From contig OU452208.1 in assembly GCA_911728435.2 (NCBI GenBank), positions 4,340,001 to 4,404,000 on the forward strand: 64,000 bases of DNA, in the 5' to 3' direction. The position numbers were made by a program, and so were the translations under genes. How positions within the stretch are numbered: position 1 is the first letter of the stretch; each line of letters opens with the position of its first letter. This DNA comes from Apoderus coryli (taxonomy: Eukaryota; Arthropoda; Insecta; Coleoptera; Attelabidae). The notes under the pieces were generated by a model that was not told the DNA's origin, did no database searches, and saw only the letters and a program-made list of their open reading frames with translations. Positions 1 through 11,150 of this stretch are shown here, one piece after another.

Positions 1-129
1 AGCTGAATACCCTCTACAAAGTTGCAGTTCAACGTTGTCATGGAACTAATTGTTATTGTTATGATTGTTATCGTATTTTTTATGTCATGTATTTGTCAAA
101 ACTTATTTACATAAGTATTATTATTGAAA

Positions 130-234
130 ATGAGTGACTTTGAATGTGAATCTCTTGATGAAGCATGGAATGTTGGAATAGCCGCTATAATTCCAGAGAA
201 CGGTATGAAAATGCTTATAAAAGTTCATACCTAA
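130..234 (+). pseudogene. Possible first exon of a Crypton-like tyrosine recombinase
   Basis: A short open frame starts at ATG 130 and reads MSDFECESLDEAWNVG followed by IAAIIPEN, then stops after ten more residues. The 'SLDEAWN...IIPE' start recalls the N-terminus of Crypton-type tyrosine recombinase genes common in insect genomes; that is recollection, not a search. GTATGA after codon 24 could be a splice donor. No further exon is seen downstream, where a LINE fragment on the other strand begins at about 600. It is either an isolated relic or chance; confidence is low. Confidence 0.25.
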
Positions 235-235
235 T

Positions 236-600
236 GCCGTTTAATATACAATTTAAAAATCAAAATAATGACGTCAGCATAAATGCGCAATGATATACTG
301 TCGTGAATTTACTTACCGTTCTCTGAACGGTAAGTGAATTACTTACCGTCGTGTTTGGGTTGTCAGCCAGTAAACGTCACTTACTGTCATAAAGACAGAC
401 ACGGTAAACAATCAAAAAAGGTCGGTCGTACAAAAAGGAATTTTACTGCATGAATTTTTCGTCTTAATTCTAAACTTTATATTTGACAACTTATTAACAA
501 GATGTCATACTCTATTCCTCTTTCTGGATATGATCCATCGGTTTTGAAACATAAGTATTTTAAGAACTTACGCTGAACTCTCTCAACAGAAACATTGTAA
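236..600. other. Non-coding stretch with a short perfect hairpin
   Basis: No credible coding frame. At 311-335 ACTTACCGTTC and its exact complement flank a TCT loop, and part of the arm (ACTTACCGT) recurs at 341-349. No gene or known element was recognised. Confidence 0.4.
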
Positions 601-1735
601 CAGTTATAATATGGAAACTATATTAAAGAGCAGTATTCCAGCTTTGTCCTGACATATGCATAGTATAAGGTTTTTATTGTATCCATATTCTCAAAAGATC
701 TGGAATTTCTCACAATGTAGCCATAAGACCTAGATGCACTCAGAATTATGTTATTTATATGTATATCGAATGAAAGAAGCTTATCAAAGGTCACACCAAG
801 ATCCTTAATGAACTCAGGACGATTTAAAATTGTCTCACCAATCGTATAATCGAAATGCATGGCTGATTTTTTTCTGGTATATGACATAACTTTACACTTG
901 GAAGAGTTCAAGTTCAGTTTGTTTTCCTCACACCAGCATTGAACCAAATCCATATCACGCTGCAAACGATTACAATCGTCAAGATTGTTGACGGAATTAA
1001 ATATTTTCATATCGTCCGCAAAGAGCATTCCCTGACAATTCAGTAGTCCGGCTAAGTCATTTATAAAAATTAAAAACAATAATGGGCCCAGATTCGACCC
1101 TTGCGGAACACCAGATGACATATGGTATCTTGACGATTTATATCCATTATGGAGAACATTTGGGATCTATTAGTAATATATGAATGGATTAGCGAAACAG
1201 ATCCAGCTCCAACCCACAAACACAGTAAGCTTGTTCAACAGAACCACGTGATTTATTCTGTCAAATGCTTTGGCAAAGTCCGTGTAAATCACATTGACCT
1301 GCCCTCTTCCATCAACAGTTTCTGAAGTAAATTGTGTAAACACAGACAGATCAGTAAGCGTGGACCTGCCACCGATAAAACCGTGTTGATTTATTGATAA
1401 ATTAGGCTTTGTCACTCTATAAATCCTCTGATATAAAATAATTTCAAACAGCTTTGAGAAATTTGATAATATGGATATAGGTCTATAATTACAAATACAA
1501 GCCCTGTCATCGCTCTTAAAAATCGGACACACCTTCGCAACCTTCCAATCCTGTGGAAAAACACAAGTCCTGCAAATCAAATTAAAAATTTTAGATAGGG
1601 GAGTGGAAAGGACAGTTATTGTATCCTTTACAAAAAAAGAGGGTATCCGGACCGGAAGTAAACTTATTTTTCAATTTTCGGGCAGCCCAAAAAATCTCCT
1701 CCTCAGAAATGTTATATAAGAGATAGTCGCGATTT
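600..1735 (-). pseudogene. LINE reverse transcriptase fragment (CR1/jockey-like)
   Basis: Two frames on the minus strand (1580-1170, then 1121-618) together give part of a non-LTR reverse transcriptase. In order they carry CNYRPISILS, the YTDFAKAFDRINH block (catalytic Asp), SGVPQGSNLGPLLFLIFIND and LFADDMKI (catalytic Asp pair). The coding sense extends upstream to about 1715, where an EEEIFWAA-like linker is readable in a shifted frame. A frameshift near 1130-1170 separates the halves. Endonuclease, ORF1 and the C-terminus after TKLEYCSLI are missing. It is a truncated dead copy, in a different subfamily from the LINEs at 3301-4140 and 6004-10912. Confidence 0.85.
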
Positions 1736-1739
1736 GCCA

Positions 1740-1931
1740 ATGCAAAATGCTAGCACAAATAAAGGACACCTAGCACAGCCGAGCTCACCAAATTTTAAAG
1801 CTACCACACCAACAGTTTAGAACCAAAATAATGCTGAATTCGGGGGAAGCCAGGTAAACACTAGCCCCCTGGATGGATTTTTTTTGCGTAAATGCCAGCA
1901 CAAACAAAGAACACCTAGCACAATCTAGCTG
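1740..1931. repeat. Relic of a TIR repeat family with CTAGCACA ends
   Basis: The motif ATGCTAGCACAAATAAAG followed by GACACCTAGCACA occurs at about 1747 and, diverged, at about 1896. The adjoining stretch (caccaaattttaaag ... ctgaattc) matches 4230-4280 in the same orientation. The complement of the end motif lies at 4313-4350. These look like two broken copies of one short inverted-repeat element. Confidence 0.55.
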
Positions 1932-3300
1932 TAACAAAACAAAGACACACTGGCAATAGAATATACTTTTGTCTTACCCTGTATATGTATTTGGGTAGTT
2001 TGTGATATTTTCTCTTAGTTTTTATAGGGATATTATAAATACCTAACGAATCTGAGAAATCTAATATTTTGTGACTATTTTAAACAGATTGTTACCAAAT
2101 GTTTCTAAAAGTTTTAAGTTCTTATCTTTTGCGAAGATTATACAACATCTGCAAGTAATAAACTTATTATCTCTGGTGCCTTTTCCAATGTGATAAAAGA
2201 ATTGGTACCTACCTAGAAAAGGGTATTTTTGGTATAAATGAATATATTGAAAAGAATAACCAGATGTTTAGTTACAGGGTGGTCAATCTTCGCTTGATAT
2301 TATCGAAATACCTGCCGCTTAAATGTCATATCAAAGAATATATATTAAAGGGCTATTATATATTGGTTTTCATCCAGTTAGCTTTTCTGGAGATTAAGGA
2401 GTCATTATATAATCGTATTGTTCCTGACTTTACAAACGGTAGTGTCTTGTTGATCTTCTGAAAGAACTCCAACATCAGACATTTTAGTAATCAACAATCA
2501 TTACAGTCGACATAAAAATGTATTCTATTTCTAAAACTACTCACCCTATAGGGGTGTATTTCAAAATGCCTTCTTTCTTATTGGCTATGTTCAGTCTATA
2601 GTAGGTACTTCTCATTTTTATGAAGCAATTTGGAAATGCAATCGGACTTTCCAAGTTAGATTCGTTCTGGCTTTAGTACAGTTCAGACGTGATTTTTAGT
2701 TAAAACTACTACTAAGTAAAATATTTAATTAACTTTATAAATAAAGTTCATTTCATTTTCATTCTGAAATAGTGTATTTTTTTCTAAAGTTCTGTAATAG
2801 TTAATCGACGTAAAGTTTCCGTACGTTGTTTGTTTATTCCTTTTAATTGAAAGCCTTTTGGTTTTCTAAATCAAGGTTCTTTAAAGATTAAAGTTTATTT
2901 CTTTTAGTAATTGAATTATATTCAGTTTTCAATTATTGTAATTAAAAGTTTCGTATGGGAATTAATATAATTATTCGTAATTATATTAATTTACCTATTT
3001 TAAGTTGTACAAGTAATGACTAAGACTTTCTTTTAGATTTTCATTCTCTTTAATTGTTTTATTCTTTTTATTTATACATATTTATTTCTTTGTTTATCAA
3101 TAATTTTCTTTATTAATTTTAATTATTAAACTTAGTTGATTTGAGCCCAAGCCTTTGCGTTTTATTTCAAATAAAGCTTTAGTTGTGTTGGTGAACAGAA
3201 GAGTCATTAATTAGTGTTTTTCTTTTAAATAAATTGTGCGTGACCAGCAGAGATCCAGAATTATAAAAGGTTAGTTAATTTTATATTATTTTAAAACAGA
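1932..3300. other. AT-rich stretch without recognisable gene
   Basis: About 1.4 kb of AT-rich sequence. The longest frame (2264-2461) has no family signature. Runs of TTTTAATT-like sequence dominate after 2700. No splice-flanked exon, transposase or RT motif was recognised. Confidence 0.5.
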
Positions 3301-4140
3301 TTAATAAAGTAATAATAATAATCGACTTCATTTATATAGGGCGAAGTCTAGCTTAATGGCCACTCATACTTAACCCTCAATACTTACATAATACAATAAA
3401 TCAAACTTAAAACTAAACCTCCAAATTAACAAAACTATTAACTTACCAAACACACAATAATAATCAAAATAATAACAATAATAATATATAATACGAGTAA
3501 TACAAAAATTCCCAAATCTTACTACCACTTATCAAAAGGCAGCTAAAAAAGAATAGTTGAGAGTGAAGACCATGACTATAAGAATGATAATAAAAATTGT
3601 CTTACATATTTTTTAAATACAGAAATACTCAAATCAAATTTTTCTTTTAGGGCAGGTGTAAGGTTGTTAAATTGCATCACAGCATAGGTGAAACTACGTT
3701 GGAACATAGTAGTACTATGACGAGGCATAGTTAATTTTATAGGGTTTCTAATATTCAGATGGTGAATCTCTCTACGGAAAACTAACTTTTGTGACAAATA
3801 TGGAGGTTTTAATAATCCTAAATAAACAGTTAAGGAAATCATATTGCAAAATATATTTCATTCTTAACCATTTCAAAGTTAACAGCGATGGTGAAACGTG
3901 ATCATATTTGCGAGGATTACGTACAAATCGGCAACATTGGTTTTGTATTTTTTGGATTCGATACGCGTTTACACTATATAAGCAAGGAAAAAAAACAGCG
4001 TTACAGTATCTCATCCTTGAAAACACCAAACTCTCGCAAAGAACTTTCTTCATTTTAAATGATAGTAACTGTTTGTTTGCATAAAGTAACCTTAGTTGAT
4101 ATTCTTTGTTTGTTCTTCTTAATTAAAACTCGAAGTACAA
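3301..4140 (-). pseudogene. 3' fragment of a LINE related to the full-length copy at 6-10.9 kb
   Basis: The minus strand encodes the C-terminal part of a LINE ORF2. The frame from 4130 gives LRRTNKEYQLRLLYANKQ then VLCESLVFSRMRYCNAVFFP. A frameshift near 3800 leads to HHLNIRNPIKLTMPRHSTT, ending with a stop at 3576. These blocks align with KRLCESLVLSHFNYCDF and HQLNIRYPNKLTLPRHHTA of the ORF2 ending at 10614, so it is the same or a sister family. The 3' UTR contains GCTAGACTTCGCC, as does the full-length copy, and ends in an (ATT)n tail (AAT on the plus strand at 3311-3323). It is 5'-truncated and frameshifted. Confidence 0.85.
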
Positions 4141-4195
4141 GCCGCTCGTAAAGCTTGAATCGAACCAGTAGCAATCTGAAGAGCATACCGGGGTT

Positions 4196-4360
4196 CATTT
4201 AGATTGAGCTATAAAATATAGCACACAAAATTTTAGAACTAGCACAGCAACAGTTTAGAAACGAAACAAATTTGAATTCCAGATTTCAAAATCATTTTCG
4301 TTCTAACCATTTGGTGTGCTAGGCGTCCTTTATGTCTGCTAGCATTTTGGCGAAAAAAAA
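4196..4360. repeat. Second relic of the CTAGCACA repeat family
   Basis: It carries the internal part shared with 1782-1840 and the inverted end GTGCTAGGCGTCCTTTATG followed by TCTGCTAGCATTTTG (complement of the end at 1742-1777). About 2.6 kb separates it from the first copy. Confidence 0.5.
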
Positions 4361-4479
4361 AACAGACCGGTGGGCAGCTTAACGGATCTCTTGTTTTGTG
4401 GCGTCAAAACACTCCTAGAATGTCAATATTTTACATTCAGTAACCAGTAAAAAAATTTGTGTTCACAATATGTTACGAA

Positions 4480-6003
4480 ACGCTGTCTTTTAGTTCCTCG
4501 ACGTGTTGTCGAACGTGGCGAACATGAACCTCTTGCGCTCCCGTCTAATGTCATACTGGTGGGTGCTCCATTGCTCCTGACCAATTTAATTCATTTTTTG
4601 TTGGTGTGCCTCGAGAACTAATAGATAATCTGGCTAGCGCTAATACCTCTTCTGAGCGGTACATGGGCCTTTGTGAGAGTGTATCGTCTCGGTTTTCCTG
4701 TTCTGAGATCTCATATGTAGAGACGAGGGACATTATTTTCAAATTAAAAGACTCCCGCAGTAAGGACTAATATGGTATGAATTCTAAAATGATTAAACAT
4801 ATTTGCAATATCATAGTTTATCCGTTGACAAAGTTGTTTAACTGCTGTCTGGCACGGGGGGTGTTTCCTGTGGCTTTTAAGATATCCCGTGTGACACCAA
4901 TTTATAAGAAGGGCGATACTGGTGACGTTAACAACTATCGACCCATAGCCATAATACCTATAGTTGGCAAAGTGTTTGAGAAGGCACTTAAAGTGAAAAT
5001 TTGTGAGTATTTCGAGCGGAATAATTTGCTGAGCGTGGAACAGTTTGGGTTTAGAAGTGGACTATCCACGACATTGGCCATAGGTAGGCTCTTATCGGTG
5101 ATGGCGGATGCTTTTCATGATGGCAAAAGTTGTGTCGCCCTTATGCATGACCTGTCGAAGGCCTTTGACTGCGTTGACCCAGATATACTGATATCTAAGC
5201 TGGAACATTATGGGTTTTCGGGTTCCAGTTTGGATCTTTTGGCTTCATATCTCACTGATCGTGTACAATATGTGGAGCACGCTCATTGGCGATCGACCTT
5301 GCTACCAAATAAGTTTGGTGTCCCTCAAGGATCGGTTTTGGGGCCTCTGCTCTTTATAATATTCGTCAATGATCTTCCATTGTGTGACCCCGATGTTGAC
5401 TTTATACAGTTTGCCGAAGATACGACTGCAGTGAGAACGGACAATAACATAGTTCGACTGATTAGTGCTGTTGATGATACGAGTGCGAGGGCCTCCGACT
5501 GGTTTGTGGCAAATGGTCTTAGCCTTAATCAGTCTAAAACTGAATCAATTGTTTTTTCATTGAGCACTAACTATGATTTCGGTGAGGATCGTTCTGTAAA
5601 GTTCCTGGGCGTTCATCTCGATCGGAGGCTGACTTGGAATTCTCATGTGGATTGTGTCTCGAGCAAGATATCGTCAAACACGTATGTGTTGCGTGGTTTG
5701 TCGCGTAATGTTTCCAGGTATGTGTTGTTAATGACATTTCATGCCCTAATACAGAGCCATTTATCATACGCTGTACTTGCCTGGGGACACTCCACTGCCT
5801 CAGCTAGAGTTTTTGCTCTCCAGCGCCGAGCGTTGAGAGTAGTTGCTGGGTTGGCGTATCGTGCCGATTGTCGAAGCGCATATCGGGATCTTAAAGTTTT
5901 GACGCACCCCTGTCTCTATATTTTTGAGTGTCTGAAGTTTGTTAAACGGAACATTGAACTGTACACGCCTCGCTCGGCGGTTCACCGATATCCGACGAGA
6001 CAG
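4480..6003 (+). pseudogene. Interrupted LINE (part 1): reverse transcriptase with altered catalytic box
   Basis: The ORF2 of a CR1/jockey-type LINE is readable from about 4590. RT blocks follow in order: NNYRPIAIIPIVGK, HDLSKAFDCVDPDIL, GVPQGSVLGPLLFIIFVND and QFAEDTTAV. The last is normally F/YADD, so one catalytic Asp is Glu here. A TAA codon lies in SKD*YGMNSK just before the ATG at 4777. The protein runs to HRYPTR at 6003 and is then cut by another LINE. Its continuation (HNDDLLLDRLRI) resumes at 10913. The 5' part (endonuclease, ORF1) is missing. The stop, the box change and the insertion all say it is dead. Confidence 0.85.
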
Positions 6004-6222
6004 TAGAAGATGGCGCTTGAGTAGCTGTGGCGTGGTGTGGTTTCACTCTGGCTTAAATGTTAATTTACTACTATAAAGAAGCTGGATAAATTATATTGTG
6101 AAGTGAATTTAATGTTTTAAACGATCGTAGTGTTATTGAGTGAATATACAATCGAAAACATATAGTTAGTTCACATATTATAGTGATTGCCTTGTTGTTG
6201 CTGGTGATTGTTGGTAGCCATA

Positions 6223-6885
6223 ATGGGTTTAACCAGTGCCGACTTAGAAAAGATTCGTAATGTTGTTATGACTACATTCTCTGAGAAATTTTTAGAGAGT
6301 GTAGCGGAAAAGGTCGCAGAAATTGTCGGTAGACGTTTTTATGACCAATTAAGTGAACAGGAAAAAACTATAAACAATCTAAAAAGCACAGTTCATACAT
6401 TGGAAATGGCGAATCGTGAACTTTATACAATAGTGGACAGACATGAGCAGTCAGCTCGCAGTCTTAATATACGTATATTTGGCGTTCCGGCAGCTGATAA
6501 CGAAGATGTGCGCACTAATGTTTTAAATCTACTTAACCTCAATTTAAATATGAATATGGACAACAGTGATATCAAATATTGTTATCGCGTTCACCCAAAA
6601 GACTCTGGTGGTAGACTAGAACGTGTGTCTGCTGCTGGTGCTCATATTCTGGTACAATTCACATCTGAACAAGTACGTTTAAATGTGTTAAAGAAAAGGC
6701 GGAACTTAAATAAAAATAAGATATACATTAAAGAGGATTTAACTAAAGCAAGAGTGGCTCTTCTGCAAAGTGCAATAGGTAAATTTACTAATAAAAGTGC
6801 TTGGTGTATGAATGGAAATGTATATGTTAAGGCCAATGGCATAGTGCATAAAATTCAGAATGAAGAACAGTTAAATAATATATAG
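6223..6885 (+). CDS. LINE ORF1 protein (coiled coil plus RRM-like region)
   Basis: About 220 residues from ATG 6223; the same frame extends five codons upstream from a TTG but lacks an earlier ATG. The first half has a heptad-like helix (residues about 35-75, containing EKTINNLKSTVHTLEMANRE). A basic region follows with SLNIRIFGVP, then IKYCYRVHP and VRLNVLKKRRNLNKNKIYIK. This order (coiled coil, RRM-like fold, basic C-terminal domain) matches L1-type ORF1 RNA-binding chaperones, which package the element RNA. Family assignment rests on layout and these motifs only. Translation would be from the element's own transcript; ORF2 follows after an unusually long spacer. Confidence 0.75.
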   Translation: MGLTSADLEKIRNVVMTTFSEKFLESVAEKVAEIVGRRFYDQLSEQEKTINNLKSTVHTLEMANRELYTIVDRHEQSARSLNIRIFGVPAADNEDVRTNVLNLLNLNLNMNMDNSDIKYCYRVHPKDSGGRLERVSAAGAHILVQFTSEQVRLNVLKKRRNLNKNKIYIKEDLTKARVALLQSAIGKFTNKSAWCMNGNVYVKANGIVHKIQNEEQLNNI

Positions 6886-7821
6886 TGTTTAATGCTAATA
6901 TTGTGGTGGTAAGAATGTTTTAATTTTCGCCTAATGAATATAATTTGATTTCGTTTTGGTTGGTATTAGTATTAAATCATAAGTTACTAATACGTGCAGT
7001 GCACGTATTGCCTTGTGTTTACTTTTTTCGTTTGATCTTATTGGTATGAAATATGTATGTTTTTTCTCCGTTATTACCGATGATGCGTTGGTATTTTTGA
7101 TAACAATATGATTGTTTTTCATTTTCTGTTTTAAATAATGGTTGTATGCAATGTACCTATACATGATGAGGTTTCAGAGTAAGGATCAGTTAAATGATAT
7201 TATAGTGTTCAATGTATACGTACTACCTACTATGTTTATTGTTATAATTTAATTTTGATTAGTCTGTAATCTCATATGTTGTTGCGTTCTAATCTCACTT
7301 CATATTGTTGCATATTATCAAAATAATTTGCTTCTGTTTTCTTTTGATTATAGAGTGCGACTATGCTTTGTTTCGCAGCTATGTTATGTTCACATTATAG
7401 TTATATTGATATCGTTATTGTCTATTTTTTTTTATATTAGTCCTTGTAATTGCTGGAGAGTTGTGTTGTTTTCTCTTAATTAATTAACAGTAAATAGGTT
7501 CAATTATATTTTTTTCTTACAAATAATACCTAGGTTATTATTTTCCTTCTTGTCAAGACTGCTGTCATAAATCAGATAGGTAATTTTTTTAGGTAAGACG
7601 TAATATAAGTAATCCAGTATTGTGATTTTTTTGATTTATATTGCTTGCACTCGTGTTTAATTGTCTTAAGATCAATATATGTCTATGGATTAGTGTATAA
7701 AATAAAGCTAGTGGTCTCTTGAACCCTTCAACTCTCGGGGGGTTGTTTAAATCATTATTATTTTTTCTTCTCTTTTTTTTTTTTATATATATATCTCTTT
7801 TGTATCTCAATTCTATATATC
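6886..7821 (+). other. Unusually long inter-ORF spacer of the LINE
   Basis: 936 bp lie between the ORF1 stop and the ORF2 start. No plus-strand frame of note is present; minus-strand frames here (6931-7164, 7589-8102) have no family signature. A palindrome ACGTGCAGTGCACGT lies near 6991. Whether the spacer carries an intron, an internal ribosome entry site or a second promoter cannot be told by eye. Confidence 0.6.
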
Positions 7822-10614
7822 ATGAAGGTTGGGCATCTGAATATACGATCTATGTTTACAGGCTGGGATGAGTTTAAAAACATATTTTTGAATAGGGATT
7901 TTGATGTATTTATGCTGACAGAAACTTGGTTAAATAATGATATCGATTCTGGAGCTTTCCACATTAATGGGTACAAATTTTTTAGAAGGGATCGCGTGGG
8001 CAGGGGTGGAGGTGTTGCCGCATATATTAGAGATTGTTTTGTGGCAGATATTTTTGAGCTTTCGGTACCGGTGTGTGCACAGCTGGAACATTTATTTCTC
8101 AAGATTAATGTGAAGTGTCAAACTTATGTATTCGGTGTTTTATATAGACCCCCGCAAATGAACATTACTAACTTTATTGATGACCTTGAAACTATTTTCT
8201 CTTATTTATGCCCTACAGTAAATGAAACTATCTGCTTGGGAGATTTCAATGTTAATTTTCTAGATTTGGAGAATCCAGTCAGTAAATGTCTGGATTGTTT
8301 TAATTTGACCCAGGTTATTAATGAACCAACGAGAGTAACTTCCGGTACAAGCACTCTTTTAGATCCAGTTTTTGTTTCTGATACCAGTATTGTTAAGGCT
8401 ACAGAGGTTATTTCTTGTGGAGACATTTCCGATCATTGTCTGATATCTTGTCATTTAGATATAAAAAAACCACATATTACTCCTCGAATTTTAGAGTTTC
8501 GTGACTTTAAAAATTTCAATTATTATGCATTTTTGAATGATATGCAGAGTCAAGAATGGGAGTCAATTCTATACGAAAATGATATTAATAACAAAATCTT
8601 GTTGTTCAATTCGATTATTTTGGACTTGTTTAATAGGTATGCCCCTGTGCGTAAGATTAGAGTTACTAAACCTAAAGCGCCTTGGTTGACAGCAAACCTA
8701 AAGCAGCATATGCTTTTACGGGACAAGGCGCTACAAACTTTTAAACGTAGTGGTCTTGAGGAGGATTGGAGGTCATACAAGCAATTGCGGAACTTTACCT
8801 TATACATGGTCAGGCGTGAAAAAAGGAGATATCTCACTGAATTATCTAATACCAATAACCCTCGCAAGATTTGGTCTGCTTTGAAGGATTTTAACATAGG
8901 ATCTGCTAAAACTACAAGTATTCCTGCCGATCTTGCCGACCCTGATAAAATTAATGAATATTTTTCTCAATATCTTCAGAATGGTGGTAATTGTGAAGAA
9001 AAAATTCAAGAATATGAGTCCTCATTTTTATTCGATTCCTCTGATGGTAAATTTAATTTTAAATTGACTACAGTAGAAGAGGTTCACAAACTTATTAATA
9101 ACATTAGAACCAATGCGGTTGGTACTGACGGCATTACTGCGAAAATGTTGCAGTACTGTAGTCCTTTCATAGATGGGTATATTACACATTTAATTAACTG
9201 TTGTATAGAAATAAATTATTTTCCTGACTTATGGAAAACCTCACTTGGTATTCCTTTGCCGAAAAGTTCGTCACCTTCATCCTATTCAGATATGAGAATA
9301 ATTAGTATTCTTCCGGTTCTTTCAAAGATCTTAGAGAGAATATTATATAGTCAAATGTCGGCATATTTAAATGAAAGGGAATTATTGCCCGATTGTCAAA
9401 GTGGTTTTAGAAAGGGGCGAAGCACATGTACTCCTCTTATTAACATAATCGATGATATTATAACTGCCAGTGACAGTGGTCAGGATTCTGCACTCATTCT
9501 CTTGGACTACTCTAAAGCGTTTGATACATTAAACCATCGATTACTTTGTGCTAAATTAAATTATTATGGGTTTTCGCTTGAATCTGTCGGGTTTATTGGT
9601 TCCTTTTTATCCAATAGAATGCAGCAAATTTTTTCAAATAATAAACTTTCCAGTCATTGTAGTATTCTCTCTGGCGTCCCGCAAGGTTCTATATTGGGAC
9701 CCTTATTATTTTTAATGTACACCTCTGACATACTGAAGTCTTTTGTTGCTTGTAGGGTGCAGGCTTATGCCGACGATACTCAAATTTATCTCCCATTTAA
9801 ATTTCATGAATTTCCTAATGCTAATCAAGTTGTAAATGCAGAGCTAGATAATTTATACAAAATTTCTGCAAGTCATAACTTAAAATTGAATGCTAAGAAG
9901 TCGTATGTTATGTTTTTTGGTAACAAGAATCACATTTTGAATTTAAAACAGAACTTTAAAATAAAGATTAATGAATCTGAGCTTCCCAGTGTCGATACGG
10001 CGAAGAATCTTGGAGTTCTTTTGGACACTGATCTTAGATTTTCCTTTCATGTCAAGAAGCTTTTACAAAAATCTTATCTATCACTTAAACTTCTATATTC
10101 TAATAGACACATTTTAAACAAAAGTTTGCGTAAGAGATTGTGTGAGTCACTCGTCCTTTCTCATTTCAATTATTGCGATTTTATTTATGGACCGTGTCTA
10201 GATTATTTTTATAAAAATCGCATTCAACTAGTTCAAAATACATGTTCTAGATTTATAAATAATCTTAGGAAGTACGATCATATATCCCACACTTATGTAA
10301 GTCTAATGTGGTTGAAAATGGATAACCGTTGGCAATTTCATTTGGGTAATTTTCTCTTTAATATTCTTAAGTGCGGCAGCGCCCCTGCATCTATAAAAAG
10401 TAGACTTAATTTTAGAACTTCAATTCATCAACTGAATATTAGATATCCCAATAAATTAACCCTACCTCGTCATCATACTGCCTTATATCGTAGATCTTTT
10501 ACGTATAACGCCATCAGCTTATACAACTCATTGCCTGGTGATTTGACTGAGCTGAGTAGTTTTGGGGGTTTCAGGAGACTTTTTAAAGATTTTCTTATTA
10601 GAAGTCAGCAATAG
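7822..10614 (+). CDS. LINE ORF2: apurinic-type endonuclease and reverse transcriptase
   Basis: 930 residues, uninterrupted. The start ATG at 7822 gives MKVGHLNIRSM, where the Asn and following residues open the APE endonuclease. TETWL (catalytic Glu), LGDFNVNF and SDHCLISCHL complete it within about 215 residues. RT blocks follow: MRIISILPVLSKILE, LLDYSKAFDTLNHRL (first Asp), SGVPQGSILGPLLFLMYTSD and AYADDTQIY (Asp pair). The thumb/C-terminal region ends GGFRRLFKDFLIRSQQ. Length is normal for jockey/CR1-group ORF2. The product nicks target DNA and copies its own RNA there. Exact clade would need a phylogeny. Confidence 0.9.
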   Translation: MKVGHLNIRSMFTGWDEFKNIFLNRDFDVFMLTETWLNNDIDSGAFHINGYKFFRRDRVGRGGGVAAYIRDCFVADIFELSVPVCAQLEHLFLKINVKCQTYVFGVLYRPPQMNITNFIDDLETIFSYLCPTVNETICLGDFNVNFLDLENPVSKCLDCFNLTQVINEPTRVTSGTSTLLDPVFVSDTSIVKATEVISCGDISDHCLISCHLDIKKPHITPRILEFRDFKNFNYYAFLNDMQSQEWESILYENDINNKILLFNSIILDLFNRYAPVRKIRVTKPKAPWLTANLKQHMLLRDKALQTFKRSGLEEDWRSYKQLRNFTLYMVRREKRRYLTELSNTNNPRKIWSALKDFNIGSAKTTSIPADLADPDKINEYFSQYLQNGGNCEEKIQEYESSFLFDSSDGKFNFKLTTVEEVHKLINNIRTNAVGTDGITAKMLQYCSPFIDGYITHLINCCIEINYFPDLWKTSLGIPLPKSSSPSSYSDMRIISILPVLSKILERILYSQMSAYLNERELLPDCQSGFRKGRSTCTPLINIIDDIITASDSGQDSALILLDYSKAFDTLNHRLLCAKLNYYGFSLESVGFIGSFLSNRMQQIFSNNKLSSHCSILSGVPQGSILGPLLFLMYTSDILKSFVACRVQAYADDTQIYLPFKFHEFPNANQVVNAELDNLYKISASHNLKLNAKKSYVMFFGNKNHILNLKQNFKIKINESELPSVDTAKNLGVLLDTDLRFSFHVKKLLQKSYLSLKLLYSNRHILNKSLRKRLCESLVLSHFNYCDFIYGPCLDYFYKNRIQLVQNTCSRFINNLRKYDHISHTYVSLMWLKMDNRWQFHLGNFLFNILKCGSAPASIKSRLNFRTSIHQLNIRYPNKLTLPRHHTALYRRSFTYNAISLYNSLPGDLTELSSFGGFRRLFKDFLIRSQQ

Positions 10615-10912
10615 TATAATTACCTGTCTGATCCACACATCTCTCCTTATACTTAATTATCATTGTAACTAAGGGTGTTGAGCGTGATTTGCCTGATTGT
10701 TAATATTTTCTTTTTTTTATATTCTGTCTATGGTCTGGTTAAGTAGAATAGCCAAGTGAGCTAGACTTCGCCAGATTGTAGCTGCACACAAAGTATTGAA
10801 ATTTGATTGTTATTGTTGTTAATGATATTTAAGTTTGAGAATTCAATTGTATTGTATATTTCTTGTTTTCTACCAATAAAGCCCATTTATTATTATTATT
10901 ATTATTACATAA

Positions 10913-11150
10913 TGATGATCTCCTGTTGGACAGGCTACGAATTGACAAGGCAAGATTTGCCCTTAATTATCATGCTCCTAAACTATTCAATGCGTTGCCT
11001 AGGCATGTGAGAGAGCTCCCGCTTAGCACATTTGTGACTAGGATTAAGAATTTTCTGATCCATAACGCATTTTACTCTATGGACGAATTTTATAACTGTG
11101 ACTTTTCGTATAATCGTTTTAATTGAGTTTTGTATTAATTCATTTATATA
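10913..11150 (+). pseudogene. Interrupted LINE (part 2): C-terminus and start of 3' UTR
   Basis: The frame HNDDLLLDRLRIDKAR, then YHAPKLFNALPRHVRE, ends with a TGA at 11124. It continues the ORF2 cut at 6003. A short 3' UTR runs to the TA at 11149-11150, where a mariner inserted. After removal of the two insertions the LINE resumes at 13240. Confidence 0.8.

Larger units (their letters stand above)
6004..10912 (+). mobile_element. Full-length CR1/jockey-like LINE with both ORFs open
   Basis: This 4.9-kb non-LTR retrotransposon sits inside the coding sequence of an older LINE; HRYPTR | HNDDLLLD of the host element are split by it. It begins near CAGTAGAAGATGGCGC, has a 5' UTR of about 220 bp, ORF1 (6223-6885), a 936-bp spacer, ORF2 (7822-10614) and a 3' UTR with GCTAGACTTCGCC. 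It ends in AATAAA plus an (ATT)n tail (10889-10909). Any target duplication is at most 2 bp ('ca'). Neither ORF has an internal stop or frameshift, and the catalytic motifs are present, so this is the best candidate in the window for a recently active element. Confidence 0.85.

Noticed and set aside
1740..4353. A single 2.6-kb DNA transposon bounded by the CTAGCACA inverted ends
   Set aside because: Both sides also share internal sequence in the same orientation, so two broken copies explain it better; no transposase between.
5567..5985. Minus-strand frames opposite the LINE RT
   Set aside because: Shadows of a coding frame with convincing RT motifs.
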